Source: Eubacterium sp.
Lineage (GTDB): Bacteria; Bacillota; Clostridia; Lachnospirales; Lachnospiraceae
Assembly: GCA_024698585.1 (NCBI GenBank)
Contig: JAILRB010000064.1
Coordinates: 1-64,000 of the forward strand
Length of the DNA: 64,000 bases
Direction of reading: 5' to 3'
The notes beneath the pieces were generated by a model. The model was not told the origin of the DNA and made no database searches. It saw nothing but the letters and a program-made list of their open reading frames with translations. A program made the position numbers and the translations under genes. Positions 24,497-33,576 of this stretch are shown here, piece by piece. The first letter of the stretch is position 1. Each line of letters begins with the position of its first letter.

Positions 24497-25450
24497 ATGA
24501 AAAAAAACACTCGTAAAAGAATTTTTGAAGTCATTCAGATTGGTCAGGGAAACGATATCCTAAGCAGGACATTTGATTATTTCATTGTTCTGATGATTTT
24601 AGCAAATATCGCAGTATTGTTCCTGGAAACCTTTGATGAGATGAAACCGTATAAAGACATTCTTCAGGTTGTGGGATGGGTTACTGTGGGAATCTTTATT
24701 GTGGAGTTTGCTTTGCGCATTTATACCGCGGATTTCCTGTACCCGGATTCGCCAAATCATGTGGCAGTGGTGAAATTTATTTTCTCCTTTGATGGAATGA
24801 TTATGTTATTGACGATTCTTCCATTTTTCTATTTGTCAGGATTTGGAGTGCTTAGAATGTTACGTGTGGTACGAATTTTTCATTTATTCCGCATTAATAA
24901 TAGTTACGATTCGTTTCATGTCATTACTTCTGTATTGATTGAAAAGAAAAATCAGATTTTTTCATCGGTATTTATTATTATTGTCCTGATGCTTTCTTCC
25001 TCCTTGTGTATGTACAGTGTGGAACATCAGGCGCAACCGGAAAACTTCAGCAATGCATTGTCCGGAATCTGGTGGAGTATGTCTACCATATTCACTGTTG
25101 GCTATGGTGATATTTATCCGGTTACCATGTTGGGGCGTGTGATTGCAATCATCATTACTTTCCTTGGAGTCGGTGCTGTGGCAATTCCGACGGGTATTAT
25201 TTCTGCTGGATTTGTGGAACACTACACGAAGATGGCGAATGCTGAAACACAGGAATTAGGGAAAATGGTCAGACAAAGTGTCAGTGTGGATGAAGACAGC
25301 CCATTTTTAAATTCCACGGTGAAAGAAGTAGAAAAGAAATATGGAATCAATGTGGTGGTTATTGTCAGAGCGGCCAATGTGCTTTTGCCGGTGGATGAGC
25401 AGCTCATTAAAAAGGAAGACATTGTTGTGTTCGTTTCCGGAGGAAAGTAA
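24497..25450 (+). CDS. Voltage-gated-type potassium channel
   Basis: A 317-residue channel of the six-segment type. The selectivity filter is TVGYGD near residue 199, between two membrane segments. The fourth segment, LRMLRVVRIFHLFRI, has regularly spaced arginines like a voltage sensor. The last 70 residues (EVEKKYGINVVVIVRA...LIKKEDIVVFVSGGK) resemble a TrkA-C-type ligand domain. The ATG follows the gltX stop codon directly with no gap, so its translation is probably coupled to gltX. The function should be K+ flux; the gating signal is unknown. Confidence 0.85.
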   Translation: MKKNTRKRIFEVIQIGQGNDILSRTFDYFIVLMILANIAVLFLETFDEMKPYKDILQVVGWVTVGIFIVEFALRIYTADFLYPDSPNHVAVVKFIFSFDGMIMLLTILPFFYLSGFGVLRMLRVVRIFHLFRINNSYDSFHVITSVLIEKKNQIFSSVFIIIVLMLSSSLCMYSVEHQAQPENFSNALSGIWWSMSTIFTVGYGDIYPVTMLGRVIAIIITFLGVGAVAIPTGIISAGFVEHYTKMANAETQELGKMVRQSVSVDEDSPFLNSTVKEVEKKYGINVVVIVRAANVLLPVDEQLIKKEDIVVFVSGGK

Positions 25451-25459
25451 AATCTGTTC

Positions 25460-25488
25460 TTGAAAGAATGAAGAAAAAAAGATAAACT
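25460..25488 (+). promoter_or_regulatory. Possible internal promoter for the helicase gene
   Basis: TTGAAA and TAAACT are separated by 17 bp in the 73-bp gap between channel and helicase genes. Confidence 0.45.
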
Positions 25489-25523
25489 GTTTATGGAGAG
25501 AATCACAATCGGAAAGGTTGTGT

Positions 25524-27338
25524 ATGTATCATAAAGAACAACGCAGGGCTATTGAACATGTCAATGGCCCTGCTCTTATTTTAGCCGGACCGGGTTCCGG
25601 AAAAACCACGGTGATTGTGGAACGAATTCATCACCTGATTGAGCAGGAAAAGGTGCCGCCGGAAAAAATCCTGGTGGTAACCTTTACGAAAGCAGCAGCA
25701 CTGCATATGAAACAGAGGTTTCTAAAAAGAGAGGGACGAGTGCTTCCCGTAACTTTTGGAACATTTCACAGTGTTTTCTATGGGATTTTAAAAAAGACCT
25801 ATGGTTCACAAAAAATGATGATTATCAGTGAACAGGAAAAACTAAAATACATCAGGCAATGTGTAATCCGGTTGAAAATTGATTGTCATGAAGAGACGGA
25901 TTATGTGATGAATGTTGCCAATGAAATCGGAAGAATCAAAGGAAATCCGGTTGGGATTGACTCCTACGAATCCCTCTATTGTGATACCGAAGATTTCAGA
26001 AAGATTTATAGGGCATATGAATCAATGCTTCGGGCAGAGGGGCGAATGGACTTCGATGACATTCTTCTGCAGACGAAGGAATTGTTTCTCCGGCATCCGG
26101 AAGTTCTGGAAGAATGGAGAAGTCTGTATTCCCAGATATTAATTGATGAATTTCAGGATATTAACGGAATCCAATATGAAATTATGAAAATGCTGTCAGA
26201 ACCGGAAAACAATCTATTTGTGGTAGGGGATGATGACCAGTCCATCTATGGATTCCGCGGGGCAAAGCCGGAAATGATGTTTCAATTTGAAAAGGATTAT
26301 CCGGAACGAAAGAAAGTACTTCTGGAAATCAATTACCGATGTCATGGATCCCTGGTGGACTATTCGAAAAAACTGATCGAAAAAAATGCGGTGCGATTTC
26401 CGAAAAAATTGTGTGCTGCAAGAACCGAAGGCAAAGCAGTTACGTTTCGAAAGTTTCCGAGCCAGCTGGATGAAATGCAGTGGATTGTCAAGGAAATCAA
26501 ACGTCTGCAAGCGGAAGGAATCCCAGAGGAGGAGATTGCCATTCTGGTTCGAAATAATAATCAGATTCCAATGGTTCAAAAGGTATTGCAGAATGCAGGA
26601 ATTATGGGAAAAGGAAATGAGCAAACAGGGCTTCTTTATCGCGGAATGGTCGCTTTGGAATTGCAAAACTACATAAAAGCTGCATTGCTTGAAAAGGAAC
26701 GGGAACTGAATGAAAATGAGGCAGTCGTTGCCATCCTTAATAAGCCGGAGCGATTGATTTCCAGAGAGGTTCTTCTGAAAAAGGGGATGACCTGGGAGCA
26801 GTTACGAAAAGAATATGAACATCATCCGGAAGCAATCCGCCATATTGAGTCCCTGGAATTTCATCTGAAGATGATTCGGAAACTTCCTCCCTTTGCAGCA
26901 ATCAATTACATTCGAAAAGGTGTCGGTTATGAAGCGTATCTGAAACAGTATGCCGGAGAAAATCACTTTCCGGTAACGGAACTGATGGAACAACTGGAAG
27001 CAATCCAGAATCAGTCCTATGGAATGAAGACGCATGGGGAGTGGCTGCAGTTTCTTGAGGAACAACAAAAGACAGACCGGAAAGCCGGAACGGGAATCCG
27101 TTTATTGACTATGCATGGGGCAAAAGGGTTGGAGTTTTATGCAGTGTTTCTTCCGGATATGAATCAGGGAATCATTCCGTCGAAAAAAGTAATCCGGGAA
27201 AAGGAGTTTGAAGAAGAACGACGAGTTCTTTATGTGGCAATGACCAGGGCAAGGGAAGAATTACATCTTTCCGGTGTGATGGAGCAGCTGGGAACGCCTA
27301 TGGAATTGTCCATGTTTATGGATGAAATTTTGAACTGA
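25524..27338 (+). CDS. UvrD/PcrA-type superfamily 1 DNA helicase
   Basis: About 604 residues. Start taken at ATG 25524, 6 nt after GGAAAGG; the track's TTG two codons earlier is less likely. Motifs in order: Walker A LAGPGSGKTT, motif Ia VTFTKAAALHMKQR, Walker B with DEFQDIN, motif III GDDDQSIYGFRGA, motif IV INYRC, motif V LTMHGAKGLEFYAVF and motif VI VAMTRAREEL. The set is complete, so it should be an active 3'-5' helicase. It is shorter than the usual 650-750 residues of UvrD/PcrA, so it is a compact paralog rather than clearly the housekeeping enzyme. Confidence 0.88.
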   Translation: MYHKEQRRAIEHVNGPALILAGPGSGKTTVIVERIHHLIEQEKVPPEKILVVTFTKAAALHMKQRFLKREGRVLPVTFGTFHSVFYGILKKTYGSQKMMIISEQEKLKYIRQCVIRLKIDCHEETDYVMNVANEIGRIKGNPVGIDSYESLYCDTEDFRKIYRAYESMLRAEGRMDFDDILLQTKELFLRHPEVLEEWRSLYSQILIDEFQDINGIQYEIMKMLSEPENNLFVVGDDDQSIYGFRGAKPEMMFQFEKDYPERKKVLLEINYRCHGSLVDYSKKLIEKNAVRFPKKLCAARTEGKAVTFRKFPSQLDEMQWIVKEIKRLQAEGIPEEEIAILVRNNNQIPMVQKVLQNAGIMGKGNEQTGLLYRGMVALELQNYIKAALLEKERELNENEAVVAILNKPERLISREVLLKKGMTWEQLRKEYEHHPEAIRHIESLEFHLKMIRKLPPFAAINYIRKGVGYEAYLKQYAGENHFPVTELMEQLEAIQNQSYGMKTHGEWLQFLEEQQKTDRKAGTGIRLLTMHGAKGLEFYAVFLPDMNQGIIPSKKVIREKEFEEERRVLYVAMTRAREELHLSGVMEQLGTPMELSMFMDEILN

Positions 27339-27373
27339 AGGGAACAACTGTTTGCCACAAATGTTTGAAATCG

Positions 27374-27402
27374 TTGCATTTTATATGTATTTTTGGTAAA
27401 GT
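27374..27402 (+). promoter_or_regulatory. Promoter of the DUF1292 gene
   Basis: TTGCAT and TAAAGT are separated by 17 bp, 34 bp before the ATG. Confidence 0.55.
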
Positions 27403-27436
27403 AAAGGTAATTAAAGGAAAAGGTGGTATTTAGGAA

Positions 27437-27742
27437 ATGGAAAAAGAATATTTTGAAGAAGATGAAGATTTATTTGTAACAATTACATTAGAAGATGATT
27501 CAGAAATTGAATGTCAGGTATTGACTATTTTCGAAGTAGAAGAACAGGACTATATCGTACTGTTAAGTGTAGAAGATGAAGATGATGAATCCGGTGAAGG
27601 AGAAGTATTTATCTATCGTTATTCTGAGGATGAAGAAGGAAATCCTGGATTGGATAACATCGAAACAGAAGAAGAGTTTAACATGGTATCTGAAGTGTTC
27701 GAACAGATCATGGAAGATGAAGAAATGGAAGCAGAAGAATAA
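27437..27742 (+). CDS. DUF1292 family acidic protein
   Basis: A 101-residue, strongly acidic protein. The core VTITLEDDSEIECQVLTIFEVEEQDYIVLL and the Asp/Glu-rich tail are those of the DUF1292 family, found across Firmicutes, often near genes of tRNA or RNA metabolism. Function is not established. The ribosome site is AAGGTGG. It precedes a single-pass SH3 protein gene by 44 bp, probably in one transcript. Confidence 0.82.
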   Translation: MEKEYFEEDEDLFVTITLEDDSEIECQVLTIFEVEEQDYIVLLSVEDEDDESGEGEVFIYRYSEDEEGNPGLDNIETEEEFNMVSEVFEQIMEDEEMEAEE

Positions 27743-27786
27743 TACGACGAAATAGTGAGACCGTGCAGAGGATAAGGGGTGATAAT

Positions 27787-28233
27787 ATGGCAGGCACATA
27801 CGATGAAGAAACAAAAAGACGTTTGGAAAACCGGAGACGGGAAGCAGAACGTAGAAGAACGGAACAGATTAAAAGAAGAAATAATTATCTGTTAGCGGTA
27901 TGTGGAATAATTGTTGTTCTTATCTTTGTCGTTGGTATTATAAAATCCTGCTCTTCCGGAGACAGTGATAAGAAGACCATAAGCACAACAACGAAGCCGC
28001 CGTATACAGCGGAAACTACTGTAGCACCGGAAGTGACTACAGCAGCAAAGGTAATGAAGAAAACTACAGATAGTGTAAACTTCAGAAAGAAAAAGAAAAT
28101 CGCTGATAAGTACATTATCGAGACATTGCCGAAGGGAACAGAAGTTGAAGTTGTTGATGATAGCGATGAAGAATGGTGCCAGATTATATATGATGGAAAA
28201 ACAGGATATGTAAGTAAAGAATATCTGAAATAA
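27787..28233 (+). CDS. Single-pass membrane protein with C-terminal SH3 domain
   Basis: A 148-residue protein. Start at ATG 27787, after AAGGGGTGATAAT. A highly charged N-terminal helix (Arg/Glu rich, about 1-36) leads to one membrane segment (LLAVCGIIVVLIFVVGII), then a Thr-rich linker. The C-terminal bacterial SH3 domain (SVNFRKKKKIADKYIIETLPKGTEVEVV...GYVSKEYL) is of the kind that binds cell-wall peptides. The likely topology is inside-to-outside with the SH3 domain at the wall. A terminator follows. Confidence 0.78.
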   Translation: MAGTYDEETKRRLENRRREAERRRTEQIKRRNNYLLAVCGIIVVLIFVVGIIKSCSSGDSDKKTISTTTKPPYTAETTVAPEVTTAAKVMKKTTDSVNFRKKKKIADKYIIETLPKGTEVEVVDDSDEEWCQIIYDGKTGYVSKEYLK

Positions 28234-28242
28234 GAATTAGAA

Positions 28243-28277
28243 AAAAGTCAAGTGTGCAAATGCATACTTGGCTTTTC
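28243..28277 (+). terminator. Terminator between SH3 gene and folC
   Basis: An 11-bp stem AAAAGTCAAGT/ACTTGGCTTTT (one G-U pair). It covers the folC start given by the ORF track at 28254, so that start cannot be right. Confidence 0.75.
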
Positions 28278-28292
28278 TATGAAGGAGAAACA

Positions 28293-29570
28293 GTGAAAGA
28301 AGCATTGGAATATTTAAAGAAAATCAGTACCCTCGGAAGTGTTCTGGGACTGGAGTCCATTAAGGAATTGCTGAATCGTTTGGGAAATCCGCAGCAGCAG
28401 TTGAAAGTCGTTCATATCGCAGGAACGAATGGAAAAGGCTCTACATTAACATTTCTGCAAAATATCTTACAGGAAGCAGGATATCAGGTGGGACGTTATA
28501 GTTCACCGGCTGTTTTCGAATTTCGGGAAATGTTCCAGATTGGAAATGAATATATTTCAGAGGAAACATTTTGTGAGTTATTGTTTCGGGTAAAAGATGC
28601 CTGTGATGAAATGGTAGCAGAGGGATTGAACCATCCTACGGAATTCGAAATTGAAACGGCGGTGGCTTTTTTGTTTTTTGCGGAACATCCATGTGATGTG
28701 GTTTTAATTGAATGTGGAATGGGCGGAGAGACAGATGCCACAAATGTTTTTTCTAAAGTTTTGTGCAGTATTCTGGCAACCATTAGTCTAGATCACATGA
28801 AGTTTTTAGGAGACACTGTGGAAGAAATCGCTTCTGTGAAAGCGGGAATTATTAAGGAAAACTGTCCGGTGGTTTCCTCCCGGCAGGAAGAGAAGGTTTC
28901 CCGGGTAATTAAACAAAAGGCAAAGGAAAAGAATGCTCTGTATCGATGCGCCGGAAAGGCCTGTCAAAAAGGAGAGAAGGCAGCATATGTTTCCACAACG
29001 GGAAAACAGTACTCCTTTAAAATGTCAATGCTTGGAAGCTATCAGCTTTTTAATGTGGCGACGGCAATCGAAGTGGCAGAAGTTTTGGGAAAACAGGGAT
29101 TTTCTCTTGAAAACGCCATTGAAAAGGGAATCGAGAATGCCAAGTGGCCGGGAAGAATGGAACAGATCTGTGAACAACCGGTTATCTATATGGACGGAGC
29201 ACATAATCCCGGGGCGGTAAAGGAACTGAAAGATAGTATTGAATTGTATTTTACAAATCAGAGGATAACCTTTATAATGGGAGTGTTGGCCGATAAGGAC
29301 TTTGAAAAAGAGGTTGAAATGATTGCCGACAAAGCTGTTTCGATTTATACAATCACGCCAGAAAATCCCAGAGCACTTTCTGCGGAAAAACTGGCACAAA
29401 CCGTTGGGAAATATCATGAAAATGTAGTGAGTACCAATTCCCTGGAAGAGGCGATTGCGTATGCGAAACAGGATGTACTGAATAAAAAATCAGATATGAT
29501 TCTTGCATTTGGTTCCCTGTCGTATTTAGGGAAACTTAAAAAACTTGTAAGGGAAGAATCAAACAGTTAA
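28293..29570 (+). CDS. folC: Folylpolyglutamate / dihydrofolate synthase
   Basis: A 425-residue ligase that adds glutamates to folate and may also join dihydropteroate to glutamate. Start is GTG at 28293, after GAAGGAGAAACA; the track's longer start lies in a terminator hairpin. The N terminus then reads MKEALEYLKKIS, as in other FolC proteins. The P-loop VVHIAGTNGKGST and the Mur-ligase-type MDGAHNPGAVKEL are both present. It heads a folate run with folP and folBK, which agrees with a bifunctional role. Confidence 0.93.
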   Translation: MKEALEYLKKISTLGSVLGLESIKELLNRLGNPQQQLKVVHIAGTNGKGSTLTFLQNILQEAGYQVGRYSSPAVFEFREMFQIGNEYISEETFCELLFRVKDACDEMVAEGLNHPTEFEIETAVAFLFFAEHPCDVVLIECGMGGETDATNVFSKVLCSILATISLDHMKFLGDTVEEIASVKAGIIKENCPVVSSRQEEKVSRVIKQKAKEKNALYRCAGKACQKGEKAAYVSTTGKQYSFKMSMLGSYQLFNVATAIEVAEVLGKQGFSLENAIEKGIENAKWPGRMEQICEQPVIYMDGAHNPGAVKELKDSIELYFTNQRITFIMGVLADKDFEKEVEMIADKAVSIYTITPENPRALSAEKLAQTVGKYHENVVSTNSLEEAIAYAKQDVLNKKSDMILAFGSLSYLGKLKKLVREESNS

Positions 29571-29590
29571 AGCCGAAAGGAGAGATTGAC

Positions 29591-30502
29591 ATGTTTGAAC
29601 AGACACAAAAGAATGGAAGTCCAGCCATTCAAATTGGAAACTTAGTAGTGGAGAAGGAACCGGTAATCATGGGAATTTTAAATGTTACGCCGGATTCTTT
29701 TTCTGATGGTGGAAACTTTAATGAGATGGATCGCGCATTAAAGCACACGGAACAGATGATTCAAGATGGTGCAGCAATCATTGACATTGGTGGGGAATCC
29801 ACCAGACCGGGCTATACGCTGGTAAGTAGCCAGGAAGAGATTGAGCGTACAGCACCTATCATTGAGGCGATTAAGAAACGCTTTGATGTTCCTGTATCCT
29901 TGGATACCTATAAAGCGGTAGTTGCCGAAGCAGGAATTTGTGCAGGAGCGGATCTGATTAATGATATCTGGGGCTTGAAACTTTCCCCGAAACTGATGAA
30001 GGAACATCCAGAGTTTGCGAAAGAAAATGCACCGGAAGAAGGCTTTCCGGAATATGCCAATGCGAAAATGGCAAAACTGGTTTGCGAAAAAGAAGTTCCG
30101 ATTTGTGTAATGCATAATCGTGATTGCACGGAATATCAGGATTATTTACCGGATGTGATTGCAGACTTAAAGCAATGTATTGAAATCGCGCATTTAGCAG
30201 GAATTAAGGATTCGAAAATCATCACGGATCCGGGAGTGGGATTTGGAAAGGATCTCCAGCAGAATCTGAAAATCATTCAGTGTGTGGATGAATTAAAGAA
30301 ACTGGGGTATCCGATTCTTCTTGGAACTTCCCGAAAGTCTGTGATTGGACTGGCTCTTGATGTGGCGAAGGATGAAAGAATGGCAGGCACGGTTGCCACC
30401 ACCGTCATGGGAGTGGAGCGTGGATGTAAAATATTCCGGGTACATGATGTGAAAGAAAATTATCAGGCCATGAGAATGGCTATGGAAATATTAAAAGCAT
30501 AG
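29591..30502 (+). CDS. folP: Dihydropteroate synthase
   Basis: A 303-residue TIM-barrel enzyme that joins 4-aminobenzoate to dihydropterin pyrophosphate; the target of sulfonamides. Signatures: MGILNVTPDSFSDGG near the start, DIGGESTRPG, and LGTSRKSVIG in the phosphate-binding region. The segment between strands 4 and 5 (about 130-165) is longer than in minimal homologs and contains a Glu/Pro-rich loop. The ribosome site is AAAGGAGAG. It lies between folC and folBK. Confidence 0.95.
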   Translation: MFEQTQKNGSPAIQIGNLVVEKEPVIMGILNVTPDSFSDGGNFNEMDRALKHTEQMIQDGAAIIDIGGESTRPGYTLVSSQEEIERTAPIIEAIKKRFDVPVSLDTYKAVVAEAGICAGADLINDIWGLKLSPKLMKEHPEFAKENAPEEGFPEYANAKMAKLVCEKEVPICVMHNRDCTEYQDYLPDVIADLKQCIEIAHLAGIKDSKIITDPGVGFGKDLQQNLKIIQCVDELKKLGYPILLGTSRKSVIGLALDVAKDERMAGTVATTVMGVERGCKIFRVHDVKENYQAMRMAMEILKA

Positions 30503-30517
30503 ATGAAAGAGGAAAAA

Positions 30518-31384
30518 ATGGATTATATTCAGATAGAACAATTAGAAGTTTTTGCCTACCATGGATGTAATGAAGAAGAAAAAATCAATGGGCAGAAATT
30601 CTATGTGGATGCAAAATTATATGCAGATGTGAAAACGCCGGGGATGAGTGATGATCTGGAACAGACCATTAATTATGCAAAGGCTTGTAAATTCATCAAT
30701 CGATTCATGACAGAGAATCGCTTTGACTTGATTGAAGCCGTTGCAGAACAGACCAGTCGTGCGTTGTTACTGGAGTTCCCGAAGCTGAGAGCTGTGGAAC
30801 TTACGATCAATAAACCGAATGCACCGATTAAGTTACCCTTCGGTAATGTGGCGGTTTCCGTATACAGAAAGTGGAACAAGGCTTATTTAAGCATTGGCTC
30901 CAATATGGGAGAAAAAGAAGCATATCTGAATGCAGGAATTGAAGCACTGTACGATGATATGCAATGTCGTGTCACAGAGGTTTCTAATTTTATTGAAACA
31001 GAACCTTATGGTCCGGTGGAACAGGAGAATTTCCTGAACGGATGTATTGGAATTGAAACATTGTATTCCCCGCAGGAACTGTTGGAAAAACTGCATGAAA
31101 TTGAGGCAGAAGCAGGGCGAACCAGAGAGATTCATTGGGGCCCAAGAACCCTGGATATGGACATCATCTTCTTTAATGATGAGGTCGTTGAGCAGGCTGA
31201 TTTAATCATTCCTCACGTTGAAATGCATAAAAGACTTTTTGTTTTGGAACCGTTGAATCAGATTGCACCGTATGCGGTTCATCCGCTTTATAAAAAGCCG
31301 GTGTGCCAGCTGTTGGAAGAATTACAGGATAAAGAGGGAATCAAGGGCGTTTGTGAAGGGTGTCAGGGATGCCCGGCAAAATAA
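30518..31384 (+). CDS. folK: Fused dihydroneopterin aldolase / HPPK
   Basis: A 288-residue two-domain enzyme. Start at ATG 30518, after AAAGAGGAAAA; the track's start 5 codons earlier lies within that site. Residues 1-118 are dihydroneopterin aldolase (FolB): LEVFAYHGCNEEEKINGQKFYVDAKL and YAKACKFI. Residues 122-270 are 6-hydroxymethyl-dihydropterin pyrophosphokinase (FolK): AYLSIGSNMGEKEAYL, FIETEPYG and WGPRTLDMDIIFF with its magnesium Asp pair. The fusion runs two successive steps before FolP. The C terminus ends in a Cys-rich tail (CEGCQGC). Confidence 0.93.
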   Translation: MDYIQIEQLEVFAYHGCNEEEKINGQKFYVDAKLYADVKTPGMSDDLEQTINYAKACKFINRFMTENRFDLIEAVAEQTSRALLLEFPKLRAVELTINKPNAPIKLPFGNVAVSVYRKWNKAYLSIGSNMGEKEAYLNAGIEALYDDMQCRVTEVSNFIETEPYGPVEQENFLNGCIGIETLYSPQELLEKLHEIEAEAGRTREIHWGPRTLDMDIIFFNDEVVEQADLIIPHVEMHKRLFVLEPLNQIAPYAVHPLYKKPVCQLLEELQDKEGIKGVCEGCQGCPAK

Positions 31385-31424
31385 ACCAGGCCATGAAAAA
31401 TATGTTATAGGAAAGAGAAAAAAC

Positions 31425-32552
31425 ATGAGAGATTTAGTTGAAAGTAGAAAAGAAATCGATGAAATTGATGAGCAGATTGTGAAACTGTTTCAGCGAAGAA
31501 TGGATGTGTGCAAGGATGTTGCCACCTATAAGCTTCAAAACGGAAAGCCGGTTTTAGACCGTCAAAGAGAATTGGATAAAATCGCTACATTGAAGACAAA
31601 GGCTGCAGATAATTTCTACGCCCATGGAGTGGAAGAATTATATGAGCAAATTATGGCAATGAGCAGAAAGATGCAGTATAAGCTTCTGAATGAAGAAGGA
31701 GTCAATAATGACATTGGATTCAATATCGTAGAAGCATTGCCAAAGAAGGATGTGACTGTGGTATATCAGGGAATTCCGGGAGCGTACAGTCAGCAGGCAG
31801 CTCACGAATATTTCGGTGAGGATGCAAATTTTTGTAATGTAACCACTTTCCGTGAAGCCATGAAGTATGTCCGTGACGGAAAGGCTGATTATGCAGTGCT
31901 TCCATTTGAAAATTCTTCAGCGGGAATCGTAACAGACGTGTATGATTTATCGGTGGAATTCCATAACTATATCGTGGATACATTTGACGTAAAAATCGAA
32001 CATTGCCTTTGTGGTCTTCCGGGAAGTAAGATTGAAGATATTCGCGATGTTTATTCCCATCCACAGGCGTTCATGCAGAGTAATGAATATATTGAAAAGC
32101 ATGGATGGGGAAAGGTGAATCTGGCCAATACCGCTATCAGTGCCCGTTACATTTCAGAACAGACCGATAAGAGCAGAGGATGTATTGCTAGCGAAAACGC
32201 TGCGAAGATTTACGGATTGGAAATCCTTCACAAGGGAATCAATTTTAATTCGACGAATACAACAAAGTTTATCATTATCAGTAAGGAACGAATGGCACGT
32301 AGAGATGCAAACCTGATTTGTATTAGTTTCGAGATGCCTCATAAGAGTGGTTCCTTATATCAGATGCTTTCCCATATTATCTACAATGATTTAAATATGA
32401 CAAGCATCCAGTCCAGACCGATTCCGGAACGAAAATGGGAATACCGTTTCTACGTGGAATTCGAAGGAAAGTCTAATCAGCCGGGTGTGGTAAATGCCTT
32501 GTCCGGAATTAATGCAGAAGCAATTAACATGAAGATTTTAGGAAACTATTAA
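31425..32552 (+). CDS. pheA: Bifunctional chorismate mutase / prephenate dehydratase
   Basis: A 375-residue P-protein for phenylalanine synthesis. Start at ATG 31425; the track's start 54 codons upstream overlaps folBK. Residues 1-90 are an AroQ chorismate mutase (VESRKEIDEIDEQIVKLFQRRMDVCKDVA). Residues 108-285 are prephenate dehydratase (YQGIPGAYSQQAA, PFENSSAGIV and NTTKFIIIS). The C-terminal ACT domain (about 295-375, ISFEMPHKSGSLYQML) should bind Phe for feedback. The ESRP motif of many enzymes reads as QSRPIPERKWEYRFYVEF. A terminator follows; it may share the folate transcript. Confidence 0.94.
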   Translation: MRDLVESRKEIDEIDEQIVKLFQRRMDVCKDVATYKLQNGKPVLDRQRELDKIATLKTKAADNFYAHGVEELYEQIMAMSRKMQYKLLNEEGVNNDIGFNIVEALPKKDVTVVYQGIPGAYSQQAAHEYFGEDANFCNVTTFREAMKYVRDGKADYAVLPFENSSAGIVTDVYDLSVEFHNYIVDTFDVKIEHCLCGLPGSKIEDIRDVYSHPQAFMQSNEYIEKHGWGKVNLANTAISARYISEQTDKSRGCIASENAAKIYGLEILHKGINFNSTNTTKFIIISKERMARRDANLICISFEMPHKSGSLYQMLSHIIYNDLNMTSIQSRPIPERKWEYRFYVEFEGKSNQPGVVNALSGINAEAINMKILGNY

Positions 32553-32553
32553 T

Positions 32554-32588
32554 AAAAAATGTGGTCCGTATCAAAGGACCACATTTTT
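32554..32588. terminator. Bidirectional terminator
   Basis: Perfect stem AAAAAATGTGGTCC/GGACCACATTTTTT with an 8-nt loop between convergent pheA and hydrolase genes. Confidence 0.85.
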
Positions 32589-33490
32589 TATATCGGAAAT
32601 TCAATGCCGGCTTTGATTTCCAAAAATTTAATAATGTCTTTATAGACAATTTCGTTTTCTAATTCATTAAACAGTTCATGACGCATATCCGGGTAAAGCT
32701 TTGAGTACGTATTGGAAAATCCACAGTGTTTAAAGAACATAACCGATTTCTTGAATGTTTTCTCGTTTCCTTTACAAGGATCGTTAGAACCGGACATGAA
32801 CATTACCGGTAACGCTGCGTTTTTACTGCCCCATCCTTTTTTCGTATAAACTTGCTGCAGTAAGGTCATCAGGATGTAGTAGCCGTTCAGGGAAAAGGTG
32901 AATCCACACAATGGATCGGCGTTATAAGCATCAACCACATTTCGATCCCTGCTAAGCCAGCTGTTCCGGATACCTTCTTTATCAAAGGCTTTCTCAAAAG
33001 GACCGGTTACCAGTTTTGCCATTGTCTCGCTGTGATAGCGCCAACCTTTGAAAATAACCATGGCGTCAATCATCAGTTTTGCAATCCCTGCCAAAGGATT
33101 GTTGGAAGGGGAACCGCTGACGATTAAGGCGTCGATTTCCTTGGCATATTTTTTCGTGTAAGCCCGGACAATCAGAGAGCCCATACTGTGTCCTAATAAA
33201 ATCAGGGGAAGATTCGGATATTCTCTCTTTAAAAACATCGTATAATCATGAACATCTTCGATTAAATCCTTGTAGGTGGATTTATCTCCGAAATACCCTA
33301 AATCATCTTTTGTCATGACATTTTCTCCATGTCCACGAAGATCTGTAATGGCACAGATGAATCCATATTGATTAAATTTTTTCATGGTATCAAAATAACG
33401 GTTTCGATATTCTGCCATGCCATGAACAAACTGAATGATTCCAAGAGGTTTTACACCATCCGGTGGAAATGTAATCGTATTCGGTCTCAT
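32588..33490 (-). CDS. Alpha/beta hydrolase, monoglyceride-lipase-like
   Basis: A 300-residue protein of the serine aminopeptidase / lysophospholipase (Hydrolase_4) type. Start at ATG 33490, after AAGGAGTGCTT. The nucleophile elbow is GHSMGSL. The oxyanion region GIIQFVHGMAEYRNRY is the HGMAEH-like motif of this family. The acid and His lie in SGSNDPC and DMRHELFNE. No signal peptide, so it acts in the cytoplasm. Substrate is probably a lipid ester, but this is inferred from the family. It is convergent with pheA. Confidence 0.85.
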   Translation of the reverse strand: MRPNTITFPPDGVKPLGIIQFVHGMAEYRNRYFDTMKKFNQYGFICAITDLRGHGENVMTKDDLGYFGDKSTYKDLIEDVHDYTMFLKREYPNLPLILLGHSMGSLIVRAYTKKYAKEIDALIVSGSPSNNPLAGIAKLMIDAMVIFKGWRYHSETMAKLVTGPFEKAFDKEGIRNSWLSRDRNVVDAYNADPLCGFTFSLNGYYILMTLLQQVYTKKGWGSKNAALPVMFMSGSNDPCKGNEKTFKKSVMFFKHCGFSNTYSKLYPDMRHELFNELENEIVYKDIIKFLEIKAGIEFPI

Positions 33491-33529
33491 AAGCACTCCT
33501 TCAAAAAAATACTATCCATATTCTAGCAT

Positions 33530-33562
33530 AAAAAAGCGATGAAAAGAATAGCTTCTCATCGC
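33530..33562 (-). terminator. Terminator of the ABC-F gene
   Basis: On the minus strand, GCGATGAGAA pairs with TTCATCGC, followed by TTTTTT, 15 bp after the ABC-F stop. Confidence 0.75.
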
Positions 33563-33576
33563 CTTTATCATAAACT

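Noticed and set aside
28254-28292. Upstream folC start from the ORF track
   Set aside because: It lies inside a terminator hairpin; the GTG at 28293 has a ribosome site and gives the normal FolC N terminus.
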